In this document: positions 9,106 to 16,845 of the stretch, piece after piece
Layout: each line of letters begins with the position of its first letter
Position numbering within the stretch: the stretch's first letter is position 1
DNA from: Acidobacteriota bacterium
GTDB taxonomy: Bacteria > Acidobacteriota > Terriglobia > Terriglobales > Acidobacteriaceae
Assembly (NCBI GenBank): GCA_023441255.1
Contig: JAEZPW010000256.1
Location: forward strand, 1 to 58,506
Direction: 5' to 3'
Length of the DNA: 58,506 nucleotides
The notes under the pieces: generated by a model
Database searches by the model: none
What the model was told of the DNA's origin: nothing
Seen by the model: the letters and a program-made list of their open reading frames with translations, nothing else
Position numbers and translations under genes: made by a program

Positions 9106-12100
9106 CGTTCTCCTCCAGGGTTGGCAGTCTGCTCCGCCTGGCGCGATTTCTGTGGCGGCAGGATCGGCTCAAGCCTGAACGCGTATTGGTACTCGGGCGC
9201 CGAGAGTCGGTAGTTCGAATGCGGCAGCGCGCCCCAGCTATCGTCACCGGCAACGCCCATCTGCTTGTAATCGAGGTTCACGGTGATGTCCCCGGACTTG
9301 ACGATCTCGCTGGGATGATCGTGTCCCGTGTGCGCCGGTCGATCGCGGTGCTCAAGTTCCGACATCGGAAACGGCCACGCACTAAAATCAATGAAGGGAA
9401 TGCCAACTGCCTTAAGGCCGAAACCGGATGGATCGGTGAATGTAACCCAGCGCGTCTCGGTGTGGTTGCCGGTTTCCTGCGGTTCAATGTACGGAGTCCA
9501 GAGGCTATCCACCTTCGAGCGGTATAGGCCGACCGCAGCAGCGAGGTGGCGGTCCCAGTAGTTCTCCTGCGGACCCCGACCATACCAGGTCACGTTTCTG
9601 AATTGCCCGCCAATTCCCATCTGTATGCCAAATCGCGGCATATCGACCAAGTCGTACGCCCCAGCGTTGAATGCGCTGGCGACCTCAACGGAGCCGTCGG
9701 CGTGAATGAGGAACGTGTTTGTCTGCGTCGAGTCGCCGGCCGGAATCAGCGCTTTCATCATAACCTTAACTCTACCCGCGCTGATCCTCTCCACGGTCAC
9801 GCTGGTGACCTTGCGGTTAGCCGCAGCGTCCTTCCACATCGCCTGGCGCTCCGGCATGTTGTTGCCACGGTCGTTGTCGGTTGGTGGACGCCAGAAGTTG
9901 ATCGCCAGCGGTGCGGTGAGCAGTTCCCTGCCCGCTATCTTGTAGGACTCCAAAGCACCCGAGGCCTTGCCGAAGCGCAGAGATGCGTTTGCGTTCGAGA
10001 CGACTATTGAGTTTGAGTCTTCTGCAACCTTCAGTTCCGGACCGTTCTTCGGTTTGTGCTCCGGCGCAGGCGACACCGGGTAGTTCACCTGATACTGGTC
10101 CCATGCAACCACATGGCCAGCTTTCGCCCATAGTGCGTCTTTTGCGAGAGCGAAGCTCACGGTCAAGAAGTACTCGGCGCCGGGTTTCGTGACGGGCTGC
10201 CGCAACCCGAGCTTCACTTCCCGGCTTTCGCCGGGCGAGAGGACAAGGCCGGGAATGGCCCCACGCTGAACAGCGACCCCGTTTTCTTCAAGGACCCAGC
10301 TAGCCTGGACAAAGGATAGGTCGCGGAACAGGTACTTGTTTTGAATTCGAACGATCCCGCGCAGCAGATCGGCGGGCTCAACCTTGATGCTTTGATATGA
10401 CTTTTTCACTTCGGAGAGGCCCGGATGCGGGGTGCGGTCGGGAAACACCAAGCCGTTCGTGCAGAAGTTATCGTCGTTCGGCTTATCTCCGAAATCGCCA
10501 CCGTAGGCCCAGAATTGCTTGCCGTTCATTCCTTTGCGACGAATGCCCTGGTCCACCCAGTCCCAAATGAATCCGCCGTGGGCCCACCTCTTCGATTCGA
10601 ACACGTCCCAGTACTCCTGGAAATTACCGGTACTGTTGCCCATCGCATGGGCGTATTCAATCTCAAAGAAGGGCCGTCCCTTTCCGTGCTCCTGGTAATA
10701 CGACTCAATTTTCTGGGGCGGAACATACATGGGGGACAGCACGTCGCCGTGATAGCTTTCGTGTGGCTCGTAGACGATGAAGAATTCAGGGTGGTGCGAT
10801 TTGGCCCAGGACCTCGCTGCCTCGAAATTGCGCCCGTAACCCGCCTCATTTCCCATAGAGAACGCAATGATTGAGGGGTGGTTCTTGTCACGTTCGATCG
10901 TCCGGCTGACGCGATCGACGTGGGCGGCTGTGTAATCGTCGGAATCGGAAATCCTCTGCTTCGGAGACGAGTCGTATCCGTGCGACTCGATATTGGCCTC
11001 GTCGAGCACATAGAGGCCGTACTGGTCGCAAAGCTCATACCACTCGGGAACATTGGGATAATGACTCGTGCGGACGGCGTTGACGTTGTTCTGCTTCATC
11101 AACTTAATGTCCTGCACCATTCGCTCGCGTGTGACTACCTGGCCCAGGTCGGGATCGAACTCATGCCTGTTCACGCCCTTGATGACTAGTTTTTTCCCGT
11201 TGAACAGTATCTGGTCGCTCTTGATCTCCGACTGCCTGAAGCCCACGCGCACCGGGATGACTTCCAGGACTTTGCCTGCAGTGTCCTTCAACGTGAGAAC
11301 AAGGCGATAGAGGTTCGGTTCTTCGGCGGACCACTTCTTGGGGTCACGGACTTCCTGTTCAAAGTCAACCGTTCCCTCACCTGCGAGATCGATTTGCTTC
11401 GCGAGTGGACCAAAAACGGACTTGCCGTTCTTATCAAATAGCTGTGCGTCAACTGTGACGGACTGCGGTGATGCGAGGTCACGCAGATCTACGCGGGCCC
11501 TGAAAGTGGCATTCCGGTACTGTGCGTCGAATGGCGTAAGCACCTGAAAGTCGCGGATGTAAATTGGGCCGCGCGAAACCAGGGTCACATTGCGAAAAAT
11601 ACCGCTCATGCGCCAGAAGTCCTGGTCTTCCATGTAGCTGCCATCACACCAGCGATACACCTCGACGGCAATTGTGTTTGCGCCGGGTTTCAGGTACTTC
11701 GTGATATTGAACTCGGCCGGCAGACGGCTATCTTCGCTGTACCCAACCTGTTCTCCGTTGACCCAAACATAGAACGCGGAGTTCACGCCATCAAAGACGA
11801 GGAACGTCTGCCTGCCTGACGATTCCGCAGGAATGGTGAATGTTCGGCGATAGGAACCGACAGGGTTTCTCTGAGAGTAGGCAGTCCACGAGTGGTCGTC
11901 AGGCTCGTCCATGACGGACGGTGCGTTCCTCTTGAAGGGATACACGATGTTGGTGTAAATGGGCGTGCCATAACCCTGCATTTCCCAATTGGAAGGAACC
12001 GTTATGTCCTTCCATCCGCTCACGTCGTAGCTCGGCTTGTAGAAGTCGGCGGGGCGCTCCTCGGGGGTCTTGACCCAGTGGAATTTCCACATTCCGTTCA

Positions 12101-12305
12101 GCGACTGCACAAAGGGCGACGGGCGGCCCGCTGCAGGTCCACCTGGGTATGGGGTGAAAGTAGCGTGAGGCGCTTCCTTGTTCATGCCGAAAACGCGCGG
12201 GTCCTGCCACTCGGGCTGATGCTCCGCACATGCCATGTTCACGAGAATGAAGAGGAGAGCCAGAACAAGGAGGAGGAAGTAGTGCCGTCTCACTAGAGTC
12301 ACCAT
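9102..12305 (-). CDS. Secreted beta-galactosidase, glycoside hydrolase family 2 (LacZ-like)
   Basis: This 1067-residue protein has an N-terminal signal segment (about residues 8-27: YFLLLVLALLFILVNMACA) and then the whole LacZ layout: jelly-roll sugar-binding domain, immunoglobulin-like domain, TIM barrel, second Ig-like domain and C-terminal Bgal_small_N domain. The acid/base residue is E487 (SMGNEAGYG) and the nucleophile is E550 (EIEYAHAMGNS), both as in E. coli LacZ. It should release terminal beta-galactose outside the cytoplasm, probably from plant or microbial polysaccharide. A TTG at 12320 opens the frame slightly earlier; ATG 12305 is preferred. No strong ribosome site is seen for either. 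Neighbours: convergent LacI regulator, divergent TetR regulator. Confidence 0.93.
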   Translation of the reverse strand: MVTLVRRHYFLLLVLALLFILVNMACAEHQPEWQDPRVFGMNKEAPHATFTPYPGGPAAGRPSPFVQSLNGMWKFHWVKTPEERPADFYKPSYDVSGWKDITVPSNWEMQGYGTPIYTNIVYPFKRNAPSVMDEPDDHSWTAYSQRNPVGSYRRTFTIPAESSGRQTFLVFDGVNSAFYVWVNGEQVGYSEDSRLPAEFNITKYLKPGANTIAVEVYRWCDGSYMEDQDFWRMSGIFRNVTLVSRGPIYIRDFQVLTPFDAQYRNATFRARVDLRDLASPQSVTVDAQLFDKNGKSVFGPLAKQIDLAGEGTVDFEQEVRDPKKWSAEEPNLYRLVLTLKDTAGKVLEVIPVRVGFRQSEIKSDQILFNGKKLVIKGVNRHEFDPDLGQVVTRERMVQDIKLMKQNNVNAVRTSHYPNVPEWYELCDQYGLYVLDEANIESHGYDSSPKQRISDSDDYTAAHVDRVSRTIERDKNHPSIIAFSMGNEAGYGRNFEAARSWAKSHHPEFFIVYEPHESYHGDVLSPMYVPPQKIESYYQEHGKGRPFFEIEYAHAMGNSTGNFQEYWDVFESKRWAHGGFIWDWVDQGIRRKGMNGKQFWAYGGDFGDKPNDDNFCTNGLVFPDRTPHPGLSEVKKSYQSIKVEPADLLRGIVRIQNKYLFRDLSFVQASWVLEENGVAVQRGAIPGLVLSPGESREVKLGLRQPVTKPGAEYFLTVSFALAKDALWAKAGHVVAWDQYQVNYPVSPAPEHKPKNGPELKVAEDSNSIVVSNANASLRFGKASGALESYKIAGRELLTAPLAINFWRPPTDNDRGNNMPERQAMWKDAAANRKVTSVTVERISAGRVKVMMKALIPAGDSTQTNTFLIHADGSVEVASAFNAGAYDLVDMPRFGIQMGIGGQFRNVTWYGRGPQENYWDRHLAAAVGLYRSKVDSLWTPYIEPQETGNHTETRWVTFTDPSGFGLKAVGIPFIDFSAWPFPMSELEHRDRPAHTGHDHPSEIVKSGDITVNLDYKQMGVAGDDSWGALPHSNYRLSAPEYQYAFRLEPILPPQKSRQAEQTANPGGER

Positions 12306-12346
12306 AGATGTAAGGTGCAAATCACTTCAAATCTACTATCGAGGAA

Positions 12347-12376
12347 TGCTCGCTCCAAGACTTTTGGAGCGGAGCA
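12347..12376. promoter_or_regulatory. Imperfect palindrome upstream of the beta-galactosidase (candidate operator)
   Basis: Arms CGCTCCAA (12351-12358) and TTGGAGCG (12364-12371) form a perfect eight-base inverted repeat around five bases. The outer bases TGCTC and GGAGCA extend the symmetry with one indel. It lies 42-71 bp before the galactosidase start, a sensible place for a repressor to bind. It could also act as an RNA hairpin in the leader. Confidence 0.35.
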
Positions 12377-12463
12377 CTCCGCGCGCTGTAGATGGTGGCA
12401 AACAGCTTTTTCCGTTTTTGGGAACAGAGGTGCTTTTTGTGAATGGCGCTTGGCTCAGGCAGT

Positions 12464-12500
12464 GTCACATGAGTTAATGTCGCTAGATGCGTGATGTGAC
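12464..12500. promoter_or_regulatory. Inverted repeat around the TetR start region (candidate autoregulatory site)
   Basis: GTCACAT (12464-12470) and ATGTGAC (12494-12500) are perfect seven-base arms 23 bases apart. They span the likely promoter if translation starts at 12529. TetR repressors often bind such sites beside their own gene. The long spacing makes this tentative. Confidence 0.28.
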
Positions 12501-12528
12501 TGAACGCCATGGCAACAACGAGTCGTTT

Positions 12529-13137
12529 ATGACGGACACAGCCGCCACACCGAAGAGCAGCCGCGAGCGCATCCTCGAGGCGGCAATACATTTGTTCGCG
12601 TATCAGGGATACGAGAACACTTCGACATTGAGCATCGCGAGAGCCGCCCACACCAGCGAGACGCAACTGGTAAAGAACTTCAACAACAAGGAAGGGCTGC
12701 TTCAGGCTGCCTGTGATCAGGTTGTCATTGAACTGGCAGGGATCGTGCCGGAAGTCCAGCACATTTCAGGGCCGCGAGAAAAACTGCGTGAGTTCTTCAA
12801 TCGCGCACTGAGGATGCTGGACGACAATCCGGAATACAAGATGATCCTGTTGCTCGATACCCGGCGAGTAAGAAGGAAGACCGGGGGAGCCGTCCTGGTA
12901 CCACCAGCCGCACCCGCTTTTCTGAACCTCATCGACGGCATCCTGGACGAGGCGCGTGTTGCCGGCCAACTGAAACCAGGGCTGAGATCTCAGTTGATCC
13001 GGTCGGCGATTTTCGGAGCGGTCGGTGAACTCCTGCGGGATCCTCTTGCCGCGGAGGATTCAGTGACTGGCAGCGTGACGACCGAGGAGGTCCAGGAGGT
13101 GCTGGACCACATGCTGTCCTGCTTTTTCGTTTCCTGA
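12529..13137 (+). CDS. TetR-family transcriptional regulator
   Basis: A 202-residue protein with the classic TetR N-terminal helix-turn-helix (about residues 10-58: RERILEAAIHLFAYQGYENT, then TLSIARAAHTSETQLVKNF with the closing NNKEGLL). The C-terminal helical ligand domain (60-200) is specific to the protein and gives no hint of its ligand. An earlier in-frame ATG at 12487 would add 14 residues. I prefer 12529 because GAG stands eight bases upstream and a palindrome that may be its operator overlaps 12464-12500. It is divergent from the beta-galactosidase and followed by a bidirectional terminator. The target may be itself, the galactosidase, or something outside this region. Confidence 0.9.
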   Translation: MTDTAATPKSSRERILEAAIHLFAYQGYENTSTLSIARAAHTSETQLVKNFNNKEGLLQAACDQVVIELAGIVPEVQHISGPREKLREFFNRALRMLDDNPEYKMILLLDTRRVRRKTGGAVLVPPAAPAFLNLIDGILDEARVAGQLKPGLRSQLIRSAIFGAVGELLRDPLAAEDSVTGSVTTEEVQEVLDHMLSCFFVS

Positions 13138-13166
13138 GCACGCGGCCAAGCCGGGCTACAGGCAAG

Positions 13167-13190
13167 AAAGCCGCTCGAATGAGCGGCTTT
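13167..13190. terminator. Bidirectional terminator between the TetR gene and tRNA-Thr
   Basis: Perfect ten-base inverted repeat AAAGCCGCTC (13167-13176) and GAGCGGCTTT (13181-13190) with a four-base loop. T runs on both strands let it end both the plus-strand TetR gene and the minus-strand tRNA. Confidence 0.8.
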
Positions 13191-13199
13191 TGCGATTTC

Positions 13200-13275
13200 T
13201 GGAGCCGACGATCGGACTTGAACCGATGACCTGTCGATTACGAATCGACTGCTCTACCAGCTGAGCTACGTCGGC
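13200..13275 (-). tRNA. tRNA-Thr (CGT)
   Basis: A 76-nt cloverleaf on the minus strand: acceptor GCCGACG/CGTCGGC, TAGCTCAG D-arm start, anticodon stem CGATT-type with anticodon CGT, T-arm GGTTCAAGTCC, discriminator T and encoded CCA. It reads ACG codons. A -10 box lies about 12 bases upstream. Confidence 0.95.
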
Positions 13276-13287
13276 GTTTCTTCAGGA

Positions 13288-13317
13288 ATTCTAAATGCCC
13301 GCGCGGCGACTCGTAAA
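13288..13317 (-). promoter_or_regulatory. Promoter of tRNA-Thr, overlapping the upstream stop codon
   Basis: On the minus strand TTTACG (13317-13312), an 18-base spacer and TAGAAT (13293-13288). The TAG of the -10 box is the stop codon of the upstream hydrolase gene. The same TAGAAT at the same distance occurs before tRNA-Arg. Confidence 0.4.
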
Positions 13318-13989
13318 GAGCTTGAACCGATGAGTTTCGGTCGTCGAGCGTCTGTGCCGGTCCATCCACGCTGCCCACGGGATGTAGATCCACATCATGA
13401 ACGAGACTGCGATGATTGAACTGACGTTGGGCGGCGGAGGCCCGAAGAAGTTCATAACCCACGTGCCTGCCATCAGCGCGAGCATCGGCCAGAGAGCGTG
13501 CGTTCCGACCCTATCAAGCGGAACTGTTGCTCGCAGGTACACGGCGATACCGGCGGCGAAGATGATGCCCTCAAGTGAGACTGCCCAGAGTGGATAATTC
13601 CAGAGACCAAGCCCCACGCGGGCTGGGCCGTTTGCGCTTATCGGAAGATCCGGGCGGTGGACCAGTGCGTCAAGGAACCAGTGGCTGAGGATCAGTGCCC
13701 CGACAACGACAGAACCCCGAGCGTACCGCCGAAAAGCGTAATAGAGCACTGCGGCCAGCAGCGCCCACACACAGACCGCAGCCAGGCTGTGGCTGATCGG
13801 GTAATGGGAAAAATCCAGAGGCGTCAGCTTCGTGATACCGGGCACGATGCGCACCTGCTCGACTCCCGTGGCGAGAAGAACAGGCCACACGAAATCAATG
13901 AACTCGGCGGCAACGAAGAGGGTGCCGAGGGAGGTTTCAGGCGCGACACGTTTGGACGCGAGCGCAAGGCCGAAATGGCCGACGTACAT
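13291..13989 (-). CDS. Membrane-bound metal-dependent hydrolase-like protein (YdjM/YbcI type)
   Basis: A 232-residue integral membrane protein with about six hydrophobic segments. It opens MYVGHFGLAL and carries DFSHYPISHS and LSHWFLDALVHRPD, the histidine and aspartate positions typical of the predicted membrane-bound metal-dependent hydrolase family (DUF457/YdjM-like), whose substrate is unknown. The start at 13989 has AAGGAG nine bases upstream; the longer reading from 14082 adds 31 residues with no family resemblance. It is followed on the same strand by tRNA-Thr, whose promoter overlaps this stop codon. It is divergent from the MerR-TPR gene. Confidence 0.72.
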   Translation of the reverse strand: MYVGHFGLALASKRVAPETSLGTLFVAAEFIDFVWPVLLATGVEQVRIVPGITKLTPLDFSHYPISHSLAAVCVWALLAAVLYYAFRRYARGSVVVGALILSHWFLDALVHRPDLPISANGPARVGLGLWNYPLWAVSLEGIIFAAGIAVYLRATVPLDRVGTHALWPMLALMAGTWVMNFFGPPPPNVSSIIAVSFMMWIYIPWAAWMDRHRRSTTETHRFKLFTSRRAGI

Positions 13990-14145
13990 GCTCAGTGCTC
14001 CTTGCGATAATAAAGATCGAGTTTTCCTCAACTCTATGCCCAAGACCAGTGCAAAATCATCAATGGTTTGTGCAATTTGCACGTTTTTCTACTTGCGATT
14101 TTCGATATTTCTTCACCATAATGAAGTCGCTCGACCGAAACGACC

Positions 14146-15024
14146 GTGCAACGCTACCATCGAGCAGACGTAATACGCATCCTTCGGATCACAGGGCAAC
14201 AGCTTTCTCAGTGGCAGAAAGCGGGCCTGGTTGCCGCTGGGGATTTCTTTTCGTTTTTTGACCTCCTGCAGATGAAAAAGATCCGTGACCTGCGGGCGAA
14301 ACACGTCCGTCCGGCGGTCATTCGCGAATCGCTTGAGGCCATGCAACGCCAGGTGGCGGGCATGGAAAATCCGCTGCTGGAATCAGGCACCTACTCCTCG
14401 CACGGCCGTGTGGTATTCCGTCACGAAGGGCACTCCTTAGATCCCATCGCCGGCCAGCTGGAGCTGGACTTCTCGCCGGCAAATCGGGTGGTCGCGGCCA
14501 ACGTTCGTCCGATGAGAATCGCCGAAACGGTCCAGGAACTCTTCGCCCGCGCCATTTCGCTGGAAGAAGACCCGGCATGTTCGGATGAAGCGATTGCTAC
14601 GTACACGAAACTGCTGCAATTGGATCCCCGGCACGCAGCCGCGCACATTAACGTCGGCACCATTCTCTATCATCGCCGCGACTTCAAGGGCGCAGAGCAA
14701 CACTATCGCGATGCTATCGAGATTTCACCTCGCTACGCGCTTGCTTATTTCGATCTCGGAAACGTGCTGGACGAAACTGCACGCGTTTCGGCTGCCATAG
14801 ACGCGTACAAAACGGCCATATCGCTGGCCCCCACGTACGCAGACGCGCATTACAACCTTGCGCTTGCTTACGAGAAGGTTCGTGAGCCCCGCAAGGCACT
14901 GAGACATTGGCGCGCTTATCTGAAGCTCGACTCACAGGGGCCATGGTCCGTTCACGCACGTACTCAGTTGAAAAGGATCCTGCAATCGGACCGACTTCGC
15001 GTCGTATACAGACGCCAGGACTGA
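14146..15024 (+). CDS. MerR-like helix-turn-helix protein fused to TPR repeats
   Basis: This 292-residue protein has a MerR-type winged helix at the N-terminus (about residues 1-70: YHRADVIRILRITGQQLSQW, then the DLLQMKKIRDLRAKHVRPA wing and helix) and at least three tetratricopeptide repeats in the second half (about 140-275, for example HAAAHINVGTILYHRRDFKG and YADAHYNLALAYEKV). MerR proteins normally end in a metal or drug sensor; here that part is replaced by a protein-interaction scaffold, so the input is probably another protein. The GTG start at 14146 lacks a strong ribosome site but the HTH begins at once. It is divergent from the hydrolase gene and followed by an acyl-CoA dehydrogenase 112 bp downstream. 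The domain reading is firm; the role is inference. Confidence 0.8.
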   Translation: MQRYHRADVIRILRITGQQLSQWQKAGLVAAGDFFSFFDLLQMKKIRDLRAKHVRPAVIRESLEAMQRQVAGMENPLLESGTYSSHGRVVFRHEGHSLDPIAGQLELDFSPANRVVAANVRPMRIAETVQELFARAISLEEDPACSDEAIATYTKLLQLDPRHAAAHINVGTILYHRRDFKGAEQHYRDAIEISPRYALAYFDLGNVLDETARVSAAIDAYKTAISLAPTYADAHYNLALAYEKVREPRKALRHWRAYLKLDSQGPWSVHARTQLKRILQSDRLRVVYRRQD

Positions 15025-15136
15025 CCCGGTTCTGCGAGCGGATTGCGCCAGCAACTGACCCGTCCCCTTTCTCTGACGAAAAAGGCTGTCCTTTGCTATC
15101 ATCCTCAGTCCTTCATTATTTGGGTGAGGCAAAGCA

Positions 15137-16318
15137 ATGACAGAGACATCCGTGCAGACGGCATCACTCCCCCTTCCGCTCGTGGCGCTGACCGAAGACG
15201 AACAGCTGTTTCGGGACAGCGTTCGCCAGTTTGCGCAAGACAGAATTCGTCCGCTTGTCCGCGAGATGGACGAGAAGGGCGTGTTCGACCACGCGCTCGT
15301 TGACCAGTTTTTCCAGCTGGGGCTCATGGGCATCGAAATTCCCGATCAATATGGCGGTAGCGGCGGCCGTTTTTTTGAAGCGATTCTGGCAGTTGAAGAG
15401 CTCTCGCGCGTTGACGCGTCGGCCGGTGTCGTAGTGGATGTTCAGAACACGCTCGTGAATAACGCGCTGCTACGCTGGGGCACTGAGGAGCAGAAGAAGC
15501 GCTACCTACCGAAAATGGCTACCGAATGGGTCGGCGCCTATGCGCTTAGTGAGGCCGGGTCCGGTTCGGACGCGTTCGCACTATCAACTCGGGCCGAACT
15601 CAAGGGTGACGAGTTCGTGCTGAACGGGCGCAAATTGTGGATCACGAACGGCAAGGAAGCGACCCTGTTCGTCCTGTTCGCGACGCTTGACCCGTCGGCT
15701 GGGTATCGAGGCATAACGGCGTTCATCGTTGAAAAAGACTTCCCCGGCTTCACAGTCGGCAAGAAGGAGGACAAGGTCGGCATCCGCGCCTCGAGCACTT
15801 GCGAGCTGATCCTGGAAGATTGCCGGGTTCCGGTCGCGAACGTCCTTGGTGAGCGCGGGAAGGGGTACAAGATCGCTATTGAGACGCTGAACGAAGGCCG
15901 CATCGGCATCGGAGCGCAGATGCTGGGATTAGCGCAGGGAGCTTGGGAACACGCGCTGAAGTACGCGCAGGAACGCAAACAGTTCGGCAAGACGATTTCA
16001 GATTTTCAGGGCATTCAGTTCCAGCTGGCGCAGATGGGAACCGAGATCGAAGCGGCGCGATTGATGGTTTATAACGCAGCACGAATGAAGGATGCCGGGA
16101 TGGATTTCGTGAAGCAGGCGGCGATGACCAAGCTGTTCTGCTCGCAGGTGGCAGAGAGGGTCGCTTCTCTTGCCGTCGAGATCTACGGCGGCTACGGGTT
16201 CACAAAGGACTACCCGGTGGAGAAGTACTGGCGGGACTCGAAAATCGGGAAGATTTACGAAGGCACCTCGAACATGCAACTGGCCACCATTGCGAAGCTG
16301 GTGCTGGGCGGAAAGTAG
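15137..16318 (+). CDS. Acyl-CoA dehydrogenase (FAD-dependent, short/branched-chain type)
   Basis: A full-length 393-residue acyl-CoA dehydrogenase. It should oxidise an acyl-CoA to the trans-2-enoyl-CoA and pass electrons to electron-transfer flavoprotein. It shows the N-terminal helical domain (about 15-130), the beta domain with the FAD-binding signature (AYALSEAGSGSDAFAL and WITNG, about 135-235) and the C-terminal helical domain. The catalytic base is E375 (YEGTSNMQ), the position used by short-chain, glutaryl and 2-methyl-branched enzymes rather than by isovaleryl-CoA dehydrogenase. GYGFTKDYPVEKYWRD is also canonical. GAGG nine bases before ATG 15137 is the ribosome site. No other beta-oxidation gene is adjacent. 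A strong terminator follows, so it is probably transcribed alone. Confidence 0.93.
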   Translation: MTETSVQTASLPLPLVALTEDEQLFRDSVRQFAQDRIRPLVREMDEKGVFDHALVDQFFQLGLMGIEIPDQYGGSGGRFFEAILAVEELSRVDASAGVVVDVQNTLVNNALLRWGTEEQKKRYLPKMATEWVGAYALSEAGSGSDAFALSTRAELKGDEFVLNGRKLWITNGKEATLFVLFATLDPSAGYRGITAFIVEKDFPGFTVGKKEDKVGIRASSTCELILEDCRVPVANVLGERGKGYKIAIETLNEGRIGIGAQMLGLAQGAWEHALKYAQERKQFGKTISDFQGIQFQLAQMGTEIEAARLMVYNAARMKDAGMDFVKQAAMTKLFCSQVAERVASLAVEIYGGYGFTKDYPVEKYWRDSKIGKIYEGTSNMQLATIAKLVLGGK

Positions 16319-16341
16319 GAAACCAAATCGCTCGGATGGAT

Positions 16342-16375
16342 TGCCACCTGGCGTTTACCGCCGGGTGGCATTTTT
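16342..16375 (+). terminator. Intrinsic terminator after the acyl-CoA dehydrogenase gene
   Basis: Stem TGCCACC (16342-16348) and GGTGGCA (16364-16370), with inner GGCG/CGCC pairing, followed by TTTTTC. Confidence 0.8.
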
Positions 16376-16439
16376 CTGGCCGTGTACTTTGGCCCTTGCA
16401 AAGAGACTCGACTGGCCTAAAATCAGATTGATCGCGAAT

Positions 16440-16736
16440 ATGCCGATGGAAAACGATCGCCGACAGTTCACACGACTTCGTATACCAGAGCAAGCCGTTG
16501 CGTTCGCCGAAGACGGAAGGCGTCTTGGGCTGGTGACCGAAGCGGGTGGGGGCGGAATGGCGATCACGCTTGATCAAGACGTTGCCTCCGAGTCGTTCCA
16601 AACAGGGATGCATATGCGTGTCACGGTGATCGAACCGCATAAGGACATCCGAAATACGTTTCGAGTCGAGTTGCGATACGTTTGCGGAAAGGTGCTCGGT
16701 CTGGCTTTCGTCGCCTGCAAAGCTGCCCACCAGTAA
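16440..16736 (+). CDS. PilZ-domain protein with a divergent second motif
   Basis: A 98-residue single-domain protein. Near the N-terminus DRRQFTRLRI fits the first PilZ c-di-GMP-binding motif (RxxxR). The second motif, normally D/N-x-S-x-x-G, is replaced by glycine-rich EAGGGG, although the surrounding strand pattern (LGLVTEAGGGGMAITL) is kept. The rest (VIEPHKDIRNTFRVELRYVC, then GKVLGLAF) is the usual barrel. PilZ proteins bind c-di-GMP and modulate motility or exopolysaccharide systems; the altered motif makes binding doubtful here. The start is ATG 16440; a second ATG lies at 16446. No good ribosome site is visible. The gene stands alone between a terminator and the large unknown gene. 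Confidence 0.75.
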   Translation: MPMENDRRQFTRLRIPEQAVAFAEDGRRLGLVTEAGGGGMAITLDQDVASESFQTGMHMRVTVIEPHKDIRNTFRVELRYVCGKVLGLAFVACKAAHQ

Positions 16737-16845
16737 TTAAGACCCGGCAATCTGCGGAGTGCAACAGCGCACTCAAGGGTAACCTTGTTCCTGCCGTGCC
16801 TGTGCAATACACTCAAGCGCACTCAACACCGTTCAGGAGAACGTG

